Below are positions 16,343-23,974 of a DNA stretch of 64,000 nt, piece by piece. Location of the stretch: NCBI RefSeq assembly GCF_000702945.1, contig NZ_JNLE01000005.1:682001-746000 (forward strand). The letters run 5' to 3'. The position numbers and the translations under genes were made by a program. The number at the start of each line of letters is the position of its first letter. The first letter of the stretch is position 1. The DNA is from Clostridium sp. KNHs205 (GTDB taxonomy: Bacteria > Bacillota > Clostridia > Lachnospirales > Lachnospiraceae). The notes beneath the pieces were generated by a model, which searched no databases, had not been told where the DNA came from, and saw nothing but the letters and a program-made list of their open reading frames with translations.

Positions 16343-17884
16343 TTATTTAACTTCTATTCTTGTAACTGTCGTATCTTTAAGTGGTATAGTATCTGTAATT
16401 GCTTCTGGTACTCCACCAGATGTATTCCCCCCAGGTATCCACAATTTGTTAGCACCTGTTTCATTTCCACTAGGAATGCGAATATTTAACCCAGAAACAT
16501 TATCTGTATCAATTCTTATAAGACCTCCGCCATCACTGAAATACCCATTTGGAAATCCTAATTCTTTTTCTATTATAGAAATATTTCCATTAGCTCTTGT
16601 AATCACATCATCACAATAATTCTTTGGCATAACAAATAATGTATTATCATCAGGAACTCCCACAAATCCATTAGTTTCAGAGTATCGACTATATGCCCAA
16701 TCTGTTTGAATAACTGATACTCCATCATCGAATTGTGCTAAATGAGTATCAATATAATCTTGGTTCAAATATGTTGATGGTTCTGGTCTACTACCCTTTG
16801 GAATATTTACAATATCATCAATTTGAGACTGCGTTAATCCAGATTTTAAACCACCCTTAATTGTATTATCAACCTCATCCACCCCAGTAACCTTAATTCC
16901 GTTCTTAAGCAATGCTTTATCCGCAATCACTCCCGTCGTAGATCCTAACACTATCGCCAGAGCAACTGTCACCGCAGAAGGCACACCTGCTTTATCACAA
17001 ACGATCACGGTTGACCCTGACACCGCTTCAGCCAGGATATCTGCGGCAAACATTTTGGCTAAAGCCATTCCCCCGCCTTTCGCAATTGCCGCTCCATATC
17101 CTAAGGTCACCAGGCTTACTGCCCCTGATACTACCTTAAATGCTCGTTCATCACCCGTTAGATAATCTCCTGTTATAAGGGTTTTACCCGTTGCTGCCTC
17201 AATAATGGGAATAACGACCGTCATTTCGCTTAACGATTCTAATAGTTCCTTCCAGAAAGGAGCATCCTTTTTATGGGCAAATTCTTTTAATACCAGGCTG
17301 TCCAGATACTCCTGTAAAGTTACTTTACTTGGGTCTATTTTATCATTATTTACCAGATCTTCATAGTCTTTTGCAAATAATTCCGCAAAATCATCTACTT
17401 TCTGATAATTGGTGAGACTGTTATTCTTATTGCGGCTGCCTATAAAATCCTCCAGGTTTAGAGAGGTCATATCCCCCCCAACCTCATCATACATTCCGGC
17501 TCCTACATACATACTTGTATGTTCCTGTAACCCTATGGTATTATCTGTCTTTGCATCTCTCATATCAATGGCAGCCATCAGATCCACGGCATTATTAAAC
17601 CCTTTATAAAGTGGATTTTCCAGATATTCATCAATATCATACAATACATCACTGGTATAGCTTAACAACGCACTTCTATGTTCTACGAATTCATCTATCC
17701 GCTGCCCTTGAGAAGAGAAGCCTGCTCCCAGGGAATGGGAGTCCAGTTCTCCTTCGATATCCTTGCAAAGCTCATCCAGATCAGCGAAGTCAAAGAGGAG
17801 GTTTGCAGAATATCCCATGGTAATATTAGCTCTCTCCAGCCAGGTGTATTTCTCAATTATTTCTCTTCCCAGTTGTCTTACCAT
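16343..17884 (-). CDS. Polymorphic toxin 2 with pre-toxin TG domain
   Basis: 513 residues. Residues 1-100 are helical (LXG-like trafficking part), about 195-300 hold WKELLESLSEMTVVIPIIEA, TGKTLITGDYLTGDERAF (PT-TG-like pre-toxin motif) and a Gly/Ala-rich hydrophobic segment, and about 345-513 is the toxin domain. That domain contains YIDTHLAQFDDGVSVIQTDW, a MPKNYCDDVI segment, LIRIDTDNVSGLNIRIPSGN and LWIPGGNTSGGVPEAI, a pattern I recall from the ends of Rhs/CDI-type toxins, without an activity I can name. The first 345 residues are nearly identical to toxin 1. Export through a type VII system encoded elsewhere is inferred from the WXG100-linked locus. The immunity gene follows. Confidence 0.8.
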   Translation of the reverse strand: MVRQLGREIIEKYTWLERANITMGYSANLLFDFADLDELCKDIEGELDSHSLGAGFSSQGQRIDEFVEHRSALLSYTSDVLYDIDEYLENPLYKGFNNAVDLMAAIDMRDAKTDNTIGLQEHTSMYVGAGMYDEVGGDMTSLNLEDFIGSRNKNNSLTNYQKVDDFAELFAKDYEDLVNNDKIDPSKVTLQEYLDSLVLKEFAHKKDAPFWKELLESLSEMTVVIPIIEAATGKTLITGDYLTGDERAFKVVSGAVSLVTLGYGAAIAKGGGMALAKMFAADILAEAVSGSTVIVCDKAGVPSAVTVALAIVLGSTTGVIADKALLKNGIKVTGVDEVDNTIKGGLKSGLTQSQIDDIVNIPKGSRPEPSTYLNQDYIDTHLAQFDDGVSVIQTDWAYSRYSETNGFVGVPDDNTLFVMPKNYCDDVITRANGNISIIEKELGFPNGYFSDGGGLIRIDTDNVSGLNIRIPSGNETGANKLWIPGGNTSGGVPEAITDTIPLKDTTVTRIEVK

Positions 17885-18081
17885 TTCGCATCCCCCCGCT
17901 GTAATGCTCTTGCCAGTATCATATCCTGTTCTATCATGTCTATAACAGCATTTACTGCAAACTGATACGCTTTACTATAAAGATTAATCAGTGTCTGGGT
18001 GTGATTGTAACAGCGTGAGTAAAACACCAGCATTTCTTCTTTTGCTTTTCCTTCATATAAAACCTCTCCCTCAAGCAGATT
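16875..18081. repeat. 1.2-kb direct repeat, copy 2 (toxin 2 N-terminal region)
   Basis: Nearly identical to 19919-21125 at an offset of 3044 bp. It covers the end of the helical partner gene and toxin residues up to GVDEVD, then both copies diverge abruptly into different toxin domains. A recent duplication or gene conversion. Confidence 0.9.
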
Positions 18082-18099
18082 CAGGGAATTTTCTATCAA
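17878..18099 (-). pseudogene. 5'-truncated helical partner gene of toxin 2
   Basis: Matches the last 70 residues of the intact 103-aa partner (LLEGEVLYEGKAKEEMLVFY to ALQRGDAKW) but the first third is replaced by an immunity-gene fragment. A TTG could start a 73-aa product. It still overlaps the toxin 2 start by ATGGTAA, so it may simply relay translation. Confidence 0.7.
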
Positions 18100-18111
18100 T
18101 TTGATTGCTTT

Positions 18112-18268
18112 GTTTATAAAAACAATTCATCAATACTGAATTTATATCTGTTGGAAAAATGTCTTGTGTAAATTCTGAAACTACAATTTCATAATCTTCT
18201 ACTACACGTAATAATTTTAACACTTCATTCTTTTCTATTACGCTATGTATAAGCAAATTATAATCCAT
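18112..18268 (-). pseudogene. 5' fragment of an immunity gene fused into the partner gene
   Basis: About 50 codons starting MDYNLLIHSVIEKNEVLKLL and reaching INSVLMNCFYKQ, closely related to the 157-aa immunity protein, then joining the partner gene out of frame near 18112 (TATAAACAAAGCAAT). An intact SD (AAAGGAG) precedes it. It marks a recombination junction. The stretch 18270-18408 holds a degraded toxin tail ending EVK-stop. Confidence 0.75.
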
Positions 18269-18408
18269 TCTCGTACTCCTTTATTTAACTTCTCTTTGAT
18301 TTCACCTGTTTCTCTATCCAGGTATTTTTCCTTAGAGATATTCTGTATAGGACATCTTCTATTAACTCCTGCAGGAAACTAAACTTCTCATATTTCCCTT
18401 TGTTTTGA

Positions 18409-18687
18409 ATTTTACTTCGGTCTCCTCATGGAGAATAATTGATTTTGAAACCACTATTTTAATTTGCATAATAAAACGCACCTTTCGCAACAAATTTTTT
18501 GCTACAAAAAGTACGTTTATATGAACTTATTGGAACTACAACTAAAAATCCGATCGTATACCTAAGGCAATTTTTTTGCTAAAGTCTCTGAATTCGTACC
18601 GTGGATGACGACACTTCATGAGAGCCATGATATTAAATTAAGAGACAGGGATTTAGGTAGGTCCTAAAGTATAACCATAATTTAATT
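18409..18687. repeat. Inter-cassette repeat element, copy C3
   Basis: About 279 bp, the same blocks as copy C2 (ATTTTACTTCGGTCTCC, AATAAAACGCACCTTTCGCA, GTACGTTTATATGAACTTAT, GTCTCTGAATTC ... AAATTAAGAGAC, AAAGTATAACCATAATTT). It separates the toxin 1 cassette from the toxin 2 cassette. Confidence 0.85.
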
Positions 18688-18692
18688 AAAAA

Positions 18693-19220
18693 TTATTTTA
18701 TTTCCAATATAACATTTGAATTTTTTTCAAATGCTGGCATGGTTATTTCATATAGAACACTACCCTTAATTAAGAGGTCTCTGGAAATAACTACTGTACC
18801 ATTTGATATTTTTGCAAATTTTTCTTCCAGTTTGCAATAAACATTTTTTACTTGTTCTTTTTCCAATTTACTATCAACGTCAAACAAATTTTCTTTATTT
18901 AAAATATCATATCCTTTAGTTGATTCAATCATTCCAGTATTAATATCAAATTCTTTGTTTAAAATTGGGTAAATATCCAACTCGATAATATTAATATCTC
19001 GTTTCCAATTAATATGTTCTAGCAAAAAAATTATTTCTTCTCGCTCATTAAGTGAAAATACATTCTCTATGTTTCTCCATCTTTCTTTATTAGGAATTAA
19101 AATAATATCTTTAGCTTTAATCATAGGTATAATCTGGAGAATTATAAAACTATCATGATTAATGTATTTTACCCGCTTCCATGACATTTCAATCATGGCC
19201 CCATCTGGCAAAACAACCAT
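18693..19220 (-). CDS. Hypothetical protein in toxin 1 cassette, second candidate immunity protein
   Basis: 175 residues from MVVLPDGAMIEMSWKRVKYI, rich in Ile, Glu and Lys, with no signal peptide or membrane segment. GGAGGAG before this ATG overlaps the end of the 86-aa immunity gene (stop and start 4 bp apart), so the two are translationally coupled; a longer frame overlapping that gene is less likely. The C-terminal ITMPAFEKNSNVILEIK faintly recalls the end of the toxin 1 domain (EYPALKENSNVTNIF), so it could be an inactive toxin-tail relative rather than an immunity protein. No family recognised. Confidence 0.6.
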   Translation of the reverse strand: MVVLPDGAMIEMSWKRVKYINHDSFIILQIIPMIKAKDIILIPNKERWRNIENVFSLNEREEIIFLLEHINWKRDINIIELDIYPILNKEFDINTGMIESTKGYDILNKENLFDVDSKLEKEQVKNVYCKLEEKFAKISNGTVVISRDLLIKGSVLYEITMPAFEKNSNVILEIK

Positions 19221-19221
19221 A

Positions 19222-19482
19222 TTAATTCTCCTCCATTTTAATATTACTAGGGATTGTCTTAGTAAGTAAGAACTCATAAATATTTTTTAAGATTTCTTTC
19301 TTTTTATTTTCATCAATAATTTCATTATCGTGAGGTGGTTCCCACTTCGTAATTATTTTATTACTAAGTACAAAATACGACTCTCTGAAGTCCATTTCTA
19401 CTTTCATTTTTTTCCCTTCATCAAAATATTCCAAACAATAAAAATGAGGCACCTCAATTTTGTATTTTTTTTCTTTTTGCAT
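19222..19482 (-). CDS. Predicted Imm74-like immunity protein of toxin 1
   Basis: 86 residues: MQKEKKYKIEVPHFYCLEYF, then MDFRESYFVLSNKIITKWEP, PHDNEIIDENKKKEILKNI. The tryptophan-Pro-Pro-His block and following helix align with the immunity gene of the orphan cassette (WEAPHEKE), and both sit behind homologous toxin domains, which supports the pairing. SD AAAGGATGG lies 5-6 bases before ATG, and the gene begins about 20 bp after the toxin stop. It likely binds the toxin in the cytoplasm of the producer. Confidence 0.7.
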   Translation of the reverse strand: MQKEKKYKIEVPHFYCLEYFDEGKKMKVEMDFRESYFVLSNKIITKWEPPHDNEIIDENKKKEILKNIYEFLLTKTIPSNIKMEEN

Positions 19483-19503
19483 ACTTAATCCATCCTTTCA
19501 TTT

Positions 19504-20928
19504 TCACTGCATTAACTCTGTAAAAATATTGGTTACATTAGAATTTTCCTTTAATGCAGGATACTCAATAGTATTGAAAATACTTCCTTCCCAAGAATTT
19601 TTAACAAAGCCATACGTATTTCCACTAGCATTCTGAGCATATCGTGTTGACAGTCTAGCCCAAACATTAACTGCTTCTTCTTGTGTTAACGGACTACCTT
19701 GCTCAAATAGTTTTAAATCGTCTAAATATTTTCCACCAGATGTCATTTCTAATGTTGTTTTTCCATTAACCTTCGCAAATTCTTCTGCCAAAGCTCTATT
19801 ACCTTGCCCTGAATAAAATGTGGCGGAATTTGGAGTTGTTGAAACATCTAATTCTTCAACTAAATCCATGTAGTAATCAAATGCCTCAGAATTACTGCCA
19901 CTCTTTATTGAATCAACTTCATCCACCCCAGTAACCTTAATTCCGTTCTTAAGCAATGCTTTATCCGCAATCACTCCCGTAGTAGATCCTAACACTATCG
20001 CCAAAGCAACTGTCACCGCAGAAGGCACACCTGCTTTATCACAAACGATCACGGTTGACCCTGACACCGCTTCAGCCAGGATATCTGCGGCAAACATTTT
20101 GGCTAAAGCCATTCCCCCGCCTTTCGCAATTGCCGCTCCATATCCTAAGGTCACCAGGCTTACTGCCCCTGATACTACCTTAAATGCTCGTTCATCACCC
20201 GTTAGATAATCTCCTGTTATAAGGGTTTTACCCGTTGCTGCCTCAATAATGGGAATTACGACAGTCATCTCGCTTAACGATTCTAATAGTTCCTTCCAGA
20301 AGGGGGCGTCCTTTTTATGGGCAAATTCTTTTAATACCAGGCTGTCCAGATACTCCTGTAAATTTACTTTACTTGGGTCTATTTTATCATTATTTACCAG
20401 ATCTTCATAGTCTTTTGCAAATAATTCCGCAAAATCATCTACTTTCTGATAATTGGTGAGACTGTTATTCTTATTGCGGCTGCCTATAAAATCCTCCAGG
20501 TTTAGAGAGGTCATATCCCCCCCAACCTCATCATACATTCCGGCTCCTACATACATACTTGTATGTTCCTGTAACCCTATGGTATTATCTGTCTTTGCAT
20601 CTCTCATATCAATGGCAGCCATCAGATCCACGGCATTATTAAACCCTTTATAAAGTGGATTTTCCAGATATTCATCAATATCATACAATACATCACTGGT
20701 ATAGCTTAACAACGCACTTCTATGTTCTACGAATTCATCTATCCGTTGCCCTTGAGAAGAGAAGCCTGCTCCCAGGGAATGGGAGTCCAGTTCGCCTTCG
20801 ATATCCTTGCAAAGCTCATCCAGATCAGCGAAGTCAAAGAGGAGGTTTGCAGAATATCCCATGGTAATATTAGCTCTCTCCAGCCAGGTGTATTTCTCAA
20901 TTATTTCTCTTCCCAGTTGTCTTACCAT
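19504..20928 (-). CDS. Polymorphic toxin 1 with pre-toxin TG domain
   Basis: 474 residues. The helical N-terminal part (MVRQLGREIIEKYTWLERAN ...), the pre-toxin segment TGKTLITGDYLTGDERAF and a Gly/Ala-rich hydrophobic stretch (up to about residue 345) match toxin 2. The C-terminal 125 residues differ: ATFYSGQGNRALAEEFAKVN, GKTTLEMTSGGKYLDDL, EAVNVWARLSTRYAQNASGN and IFNTIEYPALKENSNVTNIF. I recall this pattern as a recurring toxin C-terminus in Rhs/CDI-type proteins, but I cannot assign the enzyme activity. The ATG overlaps the partner gene stop (ATGGTAA). Two immunity-type genes follow. Confidence 0.8.
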   Translation of the reverse strand: MVRQLGREIIEKYTWLERANITMGYSANLLFDFADLDELCKDIEGELDSHSLGAGFSSQGQRIDEFVEHRSALLSYTSDVLYDIDEYLENPLYKGFNNAVDLMAAIDMRDAKTDNTIGLQEHTSMYVGAGMYDEVGGDMTSLNLEDFIGSRNKNNSLTNYQKVDDFAELFAKDYEDLVNNDKIDPSKVNLQEYLDSLVLKEFAHKKDAPFWKELLESLSEMTVVIPIIEAATGKTLITGDYLTGDERAFKVVSGAVSLVTLGYGAAIAKGGGMALAKMFAADILAEAVSGSTVIVCDKAGVPSAVTVALAIVLGSTTGVIADKALLKNGIKVTGVDEVDSIKSGSNSEAFDYYMDLVEELDVSTTPNSATFYSGQGNRALAEEFAKVNGKTTLEMTSGGKYLDDLKLFEQGSPLTQEEAVNVWARLSTRYAQNASGNTYGFVKNSWEGSIFNTIEYPALKENSNVTNIFTELMQ

Positions 20929-21125
20929 TTCGCATCCCCCCGCTGTAATGCTCTTGCCAGTATCATATCCTGTTCTATCATGTCTATAACAGCATTTACT
21001 GCAAACTGATACGCTTTACTATAAAGATTAATCAGTGTCTGGGTGTGATTGTAACAGCGTGAGTAAAACACCAGCATTTCTTCTTTTGCTTTTCCTTCAT
21101 ATAAAACCTCTCCTTCAAGCAGATT
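19919..21125. repeat. 1.2-kb direct repeat, copy 1 (toxin 1 N-terminal region)
   Basis: Partner of 16875-18081; same content and order, with only scattered base differences (for example T/N at toxin residue after DPSKV). The 5' boundary is at CAGATT inside the partner gene, the 3' boundary at the GVDEVD codons. Confidence 0.9.
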
Positions 21126-21233
21126 TGAGGAATTTACTATTTGTTTCATTGCCTCTCCCAATTCAGAGACCATTAACAGAAGCTTGTCAAACTCCTGAAT
21201 CATTTCAAAGGAAATCTTAATGTTAGCAGCCAT
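20922..21233 (-). CDS. Small helical WXG100-like partner of the toxin
   Basis: 103 residues, MAANIKISFEMIQEFDKLLL ... MKQIVNSSNLLEGEVLYEGK ... FYSRCYNHTQTLINLYSKAY. All-helical, with a turn (LLEGEVLYEGKAKEEM) in the place of the WXG hairpin. In LXG loci, small helical proteins encoded just before the toxin bind its N-terminal helices and target it to the type VII secretion machine, and the 7-bp overlap with the toxin start fits that. It overlaps the preceding gene by 11 bp. No WxG tripeptide is present. Assignment is by size, structure and position. Confidence 0.7.
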   Translation of the reverse strand: MAANIKISFEMIQEFDKLLLMVSELGEAMKQIVNSSNLLEGEVLYEGKAKEEMLVFYSRCYNHTQTLINLYSKAYQFAVNAVIDMIEQDMILARALQRGDAKW

Positions 21234-21867
21234 TATATACTCCCTCCTTACTGTTTATCTGAAATAACTTCAGCAGCAACTGTCTGAATTGCAGTGACCC
21301 TCCCCGCTTCATCCGCTTGGAGGCAGGCTCATAGAGATATCCCTGGTTCTCTTTCTGGTATAAAATATAGGTACCGCCGGATTTATTCCGCTCAAATTCC
21401 TGTAGGAAAGTGATATTCCTTAACTCCGGACTTTCTAAATCCTGGTACCATTCTTCAAATTCCGTCTTTTCTGCTATTCTCTCCCTGGAATCCTCTTCTG
21501 CCAGAAAGGGAATATTTCTCATATATTCATATAAGAACAATTCTTTTTTTAAAACAGTCATTTCATAACCCTTATCTGTCTTGCATAAACATATAATATT
21601 TTTTTTATCTTTAGCAAAGGCGATATTCATCTGATTCATTATCAGATACCGCTGTGATTCCTTGTAGTCTTCTAATACCTTTACCGCAAGACAAAAGCTT
21701 TCCGTCGGTTTCTTATCCTCTAAAAATTTATTCTCTGTCAGCCGTGTCAGAGTATTCTCTATGTATTCTTTTGATATTTCCTGAGGTGCACTGAAATTGG
21801 TGCCAAATATGCGCTTTCCATCTAATACACTGTTAAAACAGATAAGTTCCTCTTCTTTGAACAGCAT
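21223..21867 (-). CDS. Type VII locus protein of unknown function (EspG/DUF5081-like?)
   Basis: 214 residues: MLFKEEELICFNSVLDGKRI, then FCLAVKVLEDYKESQRYLIM, and a C-terminal basic helix (RMKRGGSLQFRQLLLKLFQI). The alternation of beta-like and helical segments and the position between helper genes resemble EspG-fold or DUF5081 proteins found in Gram-positive type VII loci, which act as chaperones or adaptors; this is a weak recollection. No signal peptide. It abuts the neighbours by 1 bp upstream and overlaps downstream, so it is cotranscribed. Confidence 0.5.
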   Translation of the reverse strand: MLFKEEELICFNSVLDGKRIFGTNFSAPQEISKEYIENTLTRLTENKFLEDKKPTESFCLAVKVLEDYKESQRYLIMNQMNIAFAKDKKNIICLCKTDKGYEMTVLKKELFLYEYMRNIPFLAEEDSRERIAEKTEFEEWYQDLESPELRNITFLQEFERNKSGGTYILYQKENQGYLYEPASKRMKRGGSLQFRQLLLKLFQINSKEGVYNGC

Positions 21868-21868
21868 C

Positions 21869-22225
21869 CTATATCCTCTCCAATTCCTGGTAAGATTTGC
21901 AGTTACCGGTAAACTGATTCATATTTTTATTGTGTTCCTGCAAGGTTTCCAGGGCTACCTCACAGGTGTTTCCACTGACTTTCGCAGTTTTAACTTTTCC
22001 AATGGATGGGATTTTCTCACCGATTAATTGTCCGTGATATTGCAGCACCAGATGCAGGTAGCTTTGAAATTCCTCTTTGCTCTTACCTTTCCACTGATCT
22101 GTAACCTGCAGCATAGCAAGAAATTCTTTGCCTAACTGAAATGCCTTCTCTATGTTTTCATTCATTTGAGATGTGTTTTTTTCGAGCTCTGCGAATCTAT
22201 CACTGTCTAACACTAATTTTTCCAT
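21869..22225 (-). CDS. WXG100-like helical protein with W-x-G motif
   Basis: 118 residues, helical. MEKLVLDSDRFAELEKNTSQ opens, TDQWKGKSKEEFQSYLHLVL carries a W-K-G turn in the middle as in WXG100 proteins, and the second half (GKVKTAKVSGNTCEVALETL) ends in another helix. It is probably a secreted helper or targeting partner like YwqI/DUF5344 in Bacillus. SD AGGAGGTAGTAACG before ATG. It lies between the coiled-coil protein and the EspG-like gene in one operon. Confidence 0.65.
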   Translation of the reverse strand: MEKLVLDSDRFAELEKNTSQMNENIEKAFQLGKEFLAMLQVTDQWKGKSKEEFQSYLHLVLQYHGQLIGEKIPSIGKVKTAKVSGNTCEVALETLQEHNKNMNQFTGNCKSYQELERI

Positions 22226-22259
22226 CGTTACTACCTCCTAACTTAATAAAAAAGACTCT

Positions 22260-22706
22260 TTATTTCTTTGCTGCTTTCGCACTTTGTGCTGCCGCTCTTT
22301 CTCTTTCTTCTCTTTCCTGTTCTTCCCGAATACGCTGCCTTCTCCTTTCATCCTCAAGCCTGCACTGTTCGGCATAATATTCATACATACTTTGAGCTGA
22401 CGCTAATTTATTGCGAAAAGATGCTATCATATTCTTATAATAATCCAATAAATCTGTAGTATCCTTCTGGTAGATAATAAATTTATTATCATACATGCTA
22501 ACTAACTCCCCAGCTAAGTTATTCTTATCGACGGTCCCTTTCATTATCTTAAATTCCATGTCACAGCCTGTTTTTAAATTATTATAGAGAGCTTCCGCTT
22601 TTGGAATTTTCTTATTTAAATATTTGACTAATTTACTGTATTCATCTCTTTTTCGTTCATTGTCCGAGGTATGAAAAAAATCACCAACAGAATCCCAGAA
22701 ATACAT
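22260..22706 (-). CDS. Coiled-coil helper protein (DUF5082/YwqH-like)
   Basis: 148 residues: MYFWDSVGDFFHTSDNERKR, long helices with AEALYNNLKTGCDMEF, and a highly charged Glu/Arg coiled-coil tail (EDERRRQRIREEQEREER) ending AAAQSAKAAKK. Size and gene order (WXG100, coiled coil, small helical, ..., LXG toxin) match the YwqH position in Bacillus type VII toxin operons. Function probably as a toxin targeting partner. GGAGGAATAAA precedes ATG. It lies 90 bp after the terminator that follows the WXG100 gene. Confidence 0.6.
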   Translation of the reverse strand: MYFWDSVGDFFHTSDNERKRDEYSKLVKYLNKKIPKAEALYNNLKTGCDMEFKIMKGTVDKNNLAGELVSMYDNKFIIYQKDTTDLLDYYKNMIASFRNKLASAQSMYEYYAEQCRLEDERRRQRIREEQEREERERAAAQSAKAAKK

Positions 22707-22795
22707 TTTATTCCTCCTTCATTCCTATCTCTGTTATTATCCGCTCTATTTCATTTTGCTTTTTCCAAGCATATACATTCTTATTTTAAATTCTG

Positions 22796-22850
22796 AAAAA
22801 AGCTGCAGTAGGAAAGGATTCTATGTTGCCATCTCCTTCCTGCTGCAGCC
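22796..22850 (-). terminator. Terminator/attenuator after the WXG100 gene
   Basis: On the minus strand GCTGCAGCAGGAAGGA and TCCTTTCCTACTGCAGC are followed by TTTTTT. It would make the WXG100 transcript far more abundant than the downstream toxin operon, as is common for WXG100 genes. Confidence 0.85.
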
Positions 22851-22867
22851 TCTTTACGACTTAATTC

Positions 22868-23167
22868 TTATAATTTTAGCCTGTCAGCGATTGCCTTATC
22901 TGTCTCCTCCAAGGTAGTTGCAGTTTGCGTTAACTGCGTTTGAATTCCTGTAAGAATCTGAGGCATCGTCTTGTCCAGAACCGGCCATAAGTCGTTAGTA
23001 AAGCCGCTGATAAATGCAGATTGAGCAGCACCTTCCCAATTTGTTGCAATTTCATTGATTTTTGCATTTAATGCATTTGCATCTGCTGTCATTGCGTCCT
23101 GTTTCTGTTTGATAAAATTCGCTGCCTCTCTTAGTTCTTCTGGTGTAATTCTAATGGTTCCTGCCAT
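22868..23167 (-). CDS. WXG100 protein (EsxA-like type VII secretion substrate)
   Basis: 99 residues from MAGTIRITPEELREAANFIK. Two helices are separated by a central turn with NWEG (the W-x-G signature), then AAQSAFISGFTNDLWPVLDK; the C-terminal helix has LEETDKAIADRLKL. It forms a helical hairpin dimer and is secreted with or required for type VII secretion. AAAGGGGATAAAAAA precedes this ATG, deciding against a slightly longer frame. No EssB, EssC or EsaA is present in the window, so the machinery lies elsewhere. About 300 bp upstream are AT-rich promoter DNA without a gene. Confidence 0.92.
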   Translation of the reverse strand: MAGTIRITPEELREAANFIKQKQDAMTADANALNAKINEIATNWEGAAQSAFISGFTNDLWPVLDKTMPQILTGIQTQLTQTATTLEETDKAIADRLKL

Positions 23168-23472
23168 TTTTTTATCCCCTTTCAATTTGTATGATTTATG
23201 TTAATTCTCTTTATTTAAGAGAATTAATATCTCATTAATCTAATTCACGATATTTTTATCTGTGTTTTATATACCATAACTTAACTTTTGTTTAAGTTTT
23301 TGTATGAGTTTTATTTAATTTATGTTTTTTACTTACAGAAACAATATGACATTTATTTTTGTTTTTAGTATCTTTTTAGGGATTTCTAAAAAATTTATAT
23401 ACTTTCTATATAAACTTCTTTTACTGAAACCGAACTTTTTTACAGAAGTAAAAACTTAAAGAAAATAAAAGA

Positions 23473-23924
23473 TTGAATGAAATTATTAGTCAGGGTTATG
23501 CTCCTATCTATCAGAAAAGACTACATAATCAACTTAGCATACTATTGAACTTTGCTGTAAAATATTACGGACTGACAGAGAATCCCGGCAGAAAGGCAGG
23601 TAGTATGGGAAAGCTTGAAGCAGAAAGTTTTTATTTCTGGACACATGAAGAATTTAAACAGTTTATCATGAATAAATCCTGGCCAGACATTAATGCAGCC
23701 ATTAATATATTATACTGGACAGGCATTTGAGCAGGTGAGTTATTGGCTCTTATGGCAGCAGACATCAACCTGGAAGAGAAAGCCCTTCCCATAAATAAAT
23801 CATTGCAAAGGATAGACTAAAAAGACATTATAACAGCTCCCACCTATACCCCAGTAAACACGGTGAGGTTGCAGAGAAATTAAACACCTTAGAATCAAAC
23901 CAGAATCAAGAAAAAATAGACTAA
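23473..23924 (+). pseudogene. Decayed tyrosine recombinase (Tn916-type integrase)
   Basis: Reads QLSILLNFAVKYYGLTENPG, SMGKLEAESFYFWTHEEFKQ and AINILYWTGI, then TGA where GE-rich homologues have R/E, continuing AGELLALMAADINLEEKALP and INKSLQRID. After a stop and a deletion, the extreme C-terminus HLYPSKHGEVAEKLNTLESN is recognisable. The catalytic Arg position after YWTGI is the stop, and the HxxR box is deleted. It is dead, but suggests the toxin island arrived with or next to an integrative element. Confidence 0.8.
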
Positions 23925-23965
23925 GAGCCTAAACCCTTTATTATACTGGTGGGTCTAGGCTCTTT
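23923..23965. terminator. Bidirectional terminator
   Basis: AAGAGCCTAAACCC and GGGTCTAGGCTCTTT surround a short loop, next to the stop of the TIGR03943-type gene. Confidence 0.8.
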
Positions 23966-23974
23966 ATAACTTAA

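Noticed and set aside
21223-23167. A complete type VII secretion system
   Set aside because: Only substrate and helper genes are present; no EssB, EssC, EsaA or YukD-like gene was found in the window.
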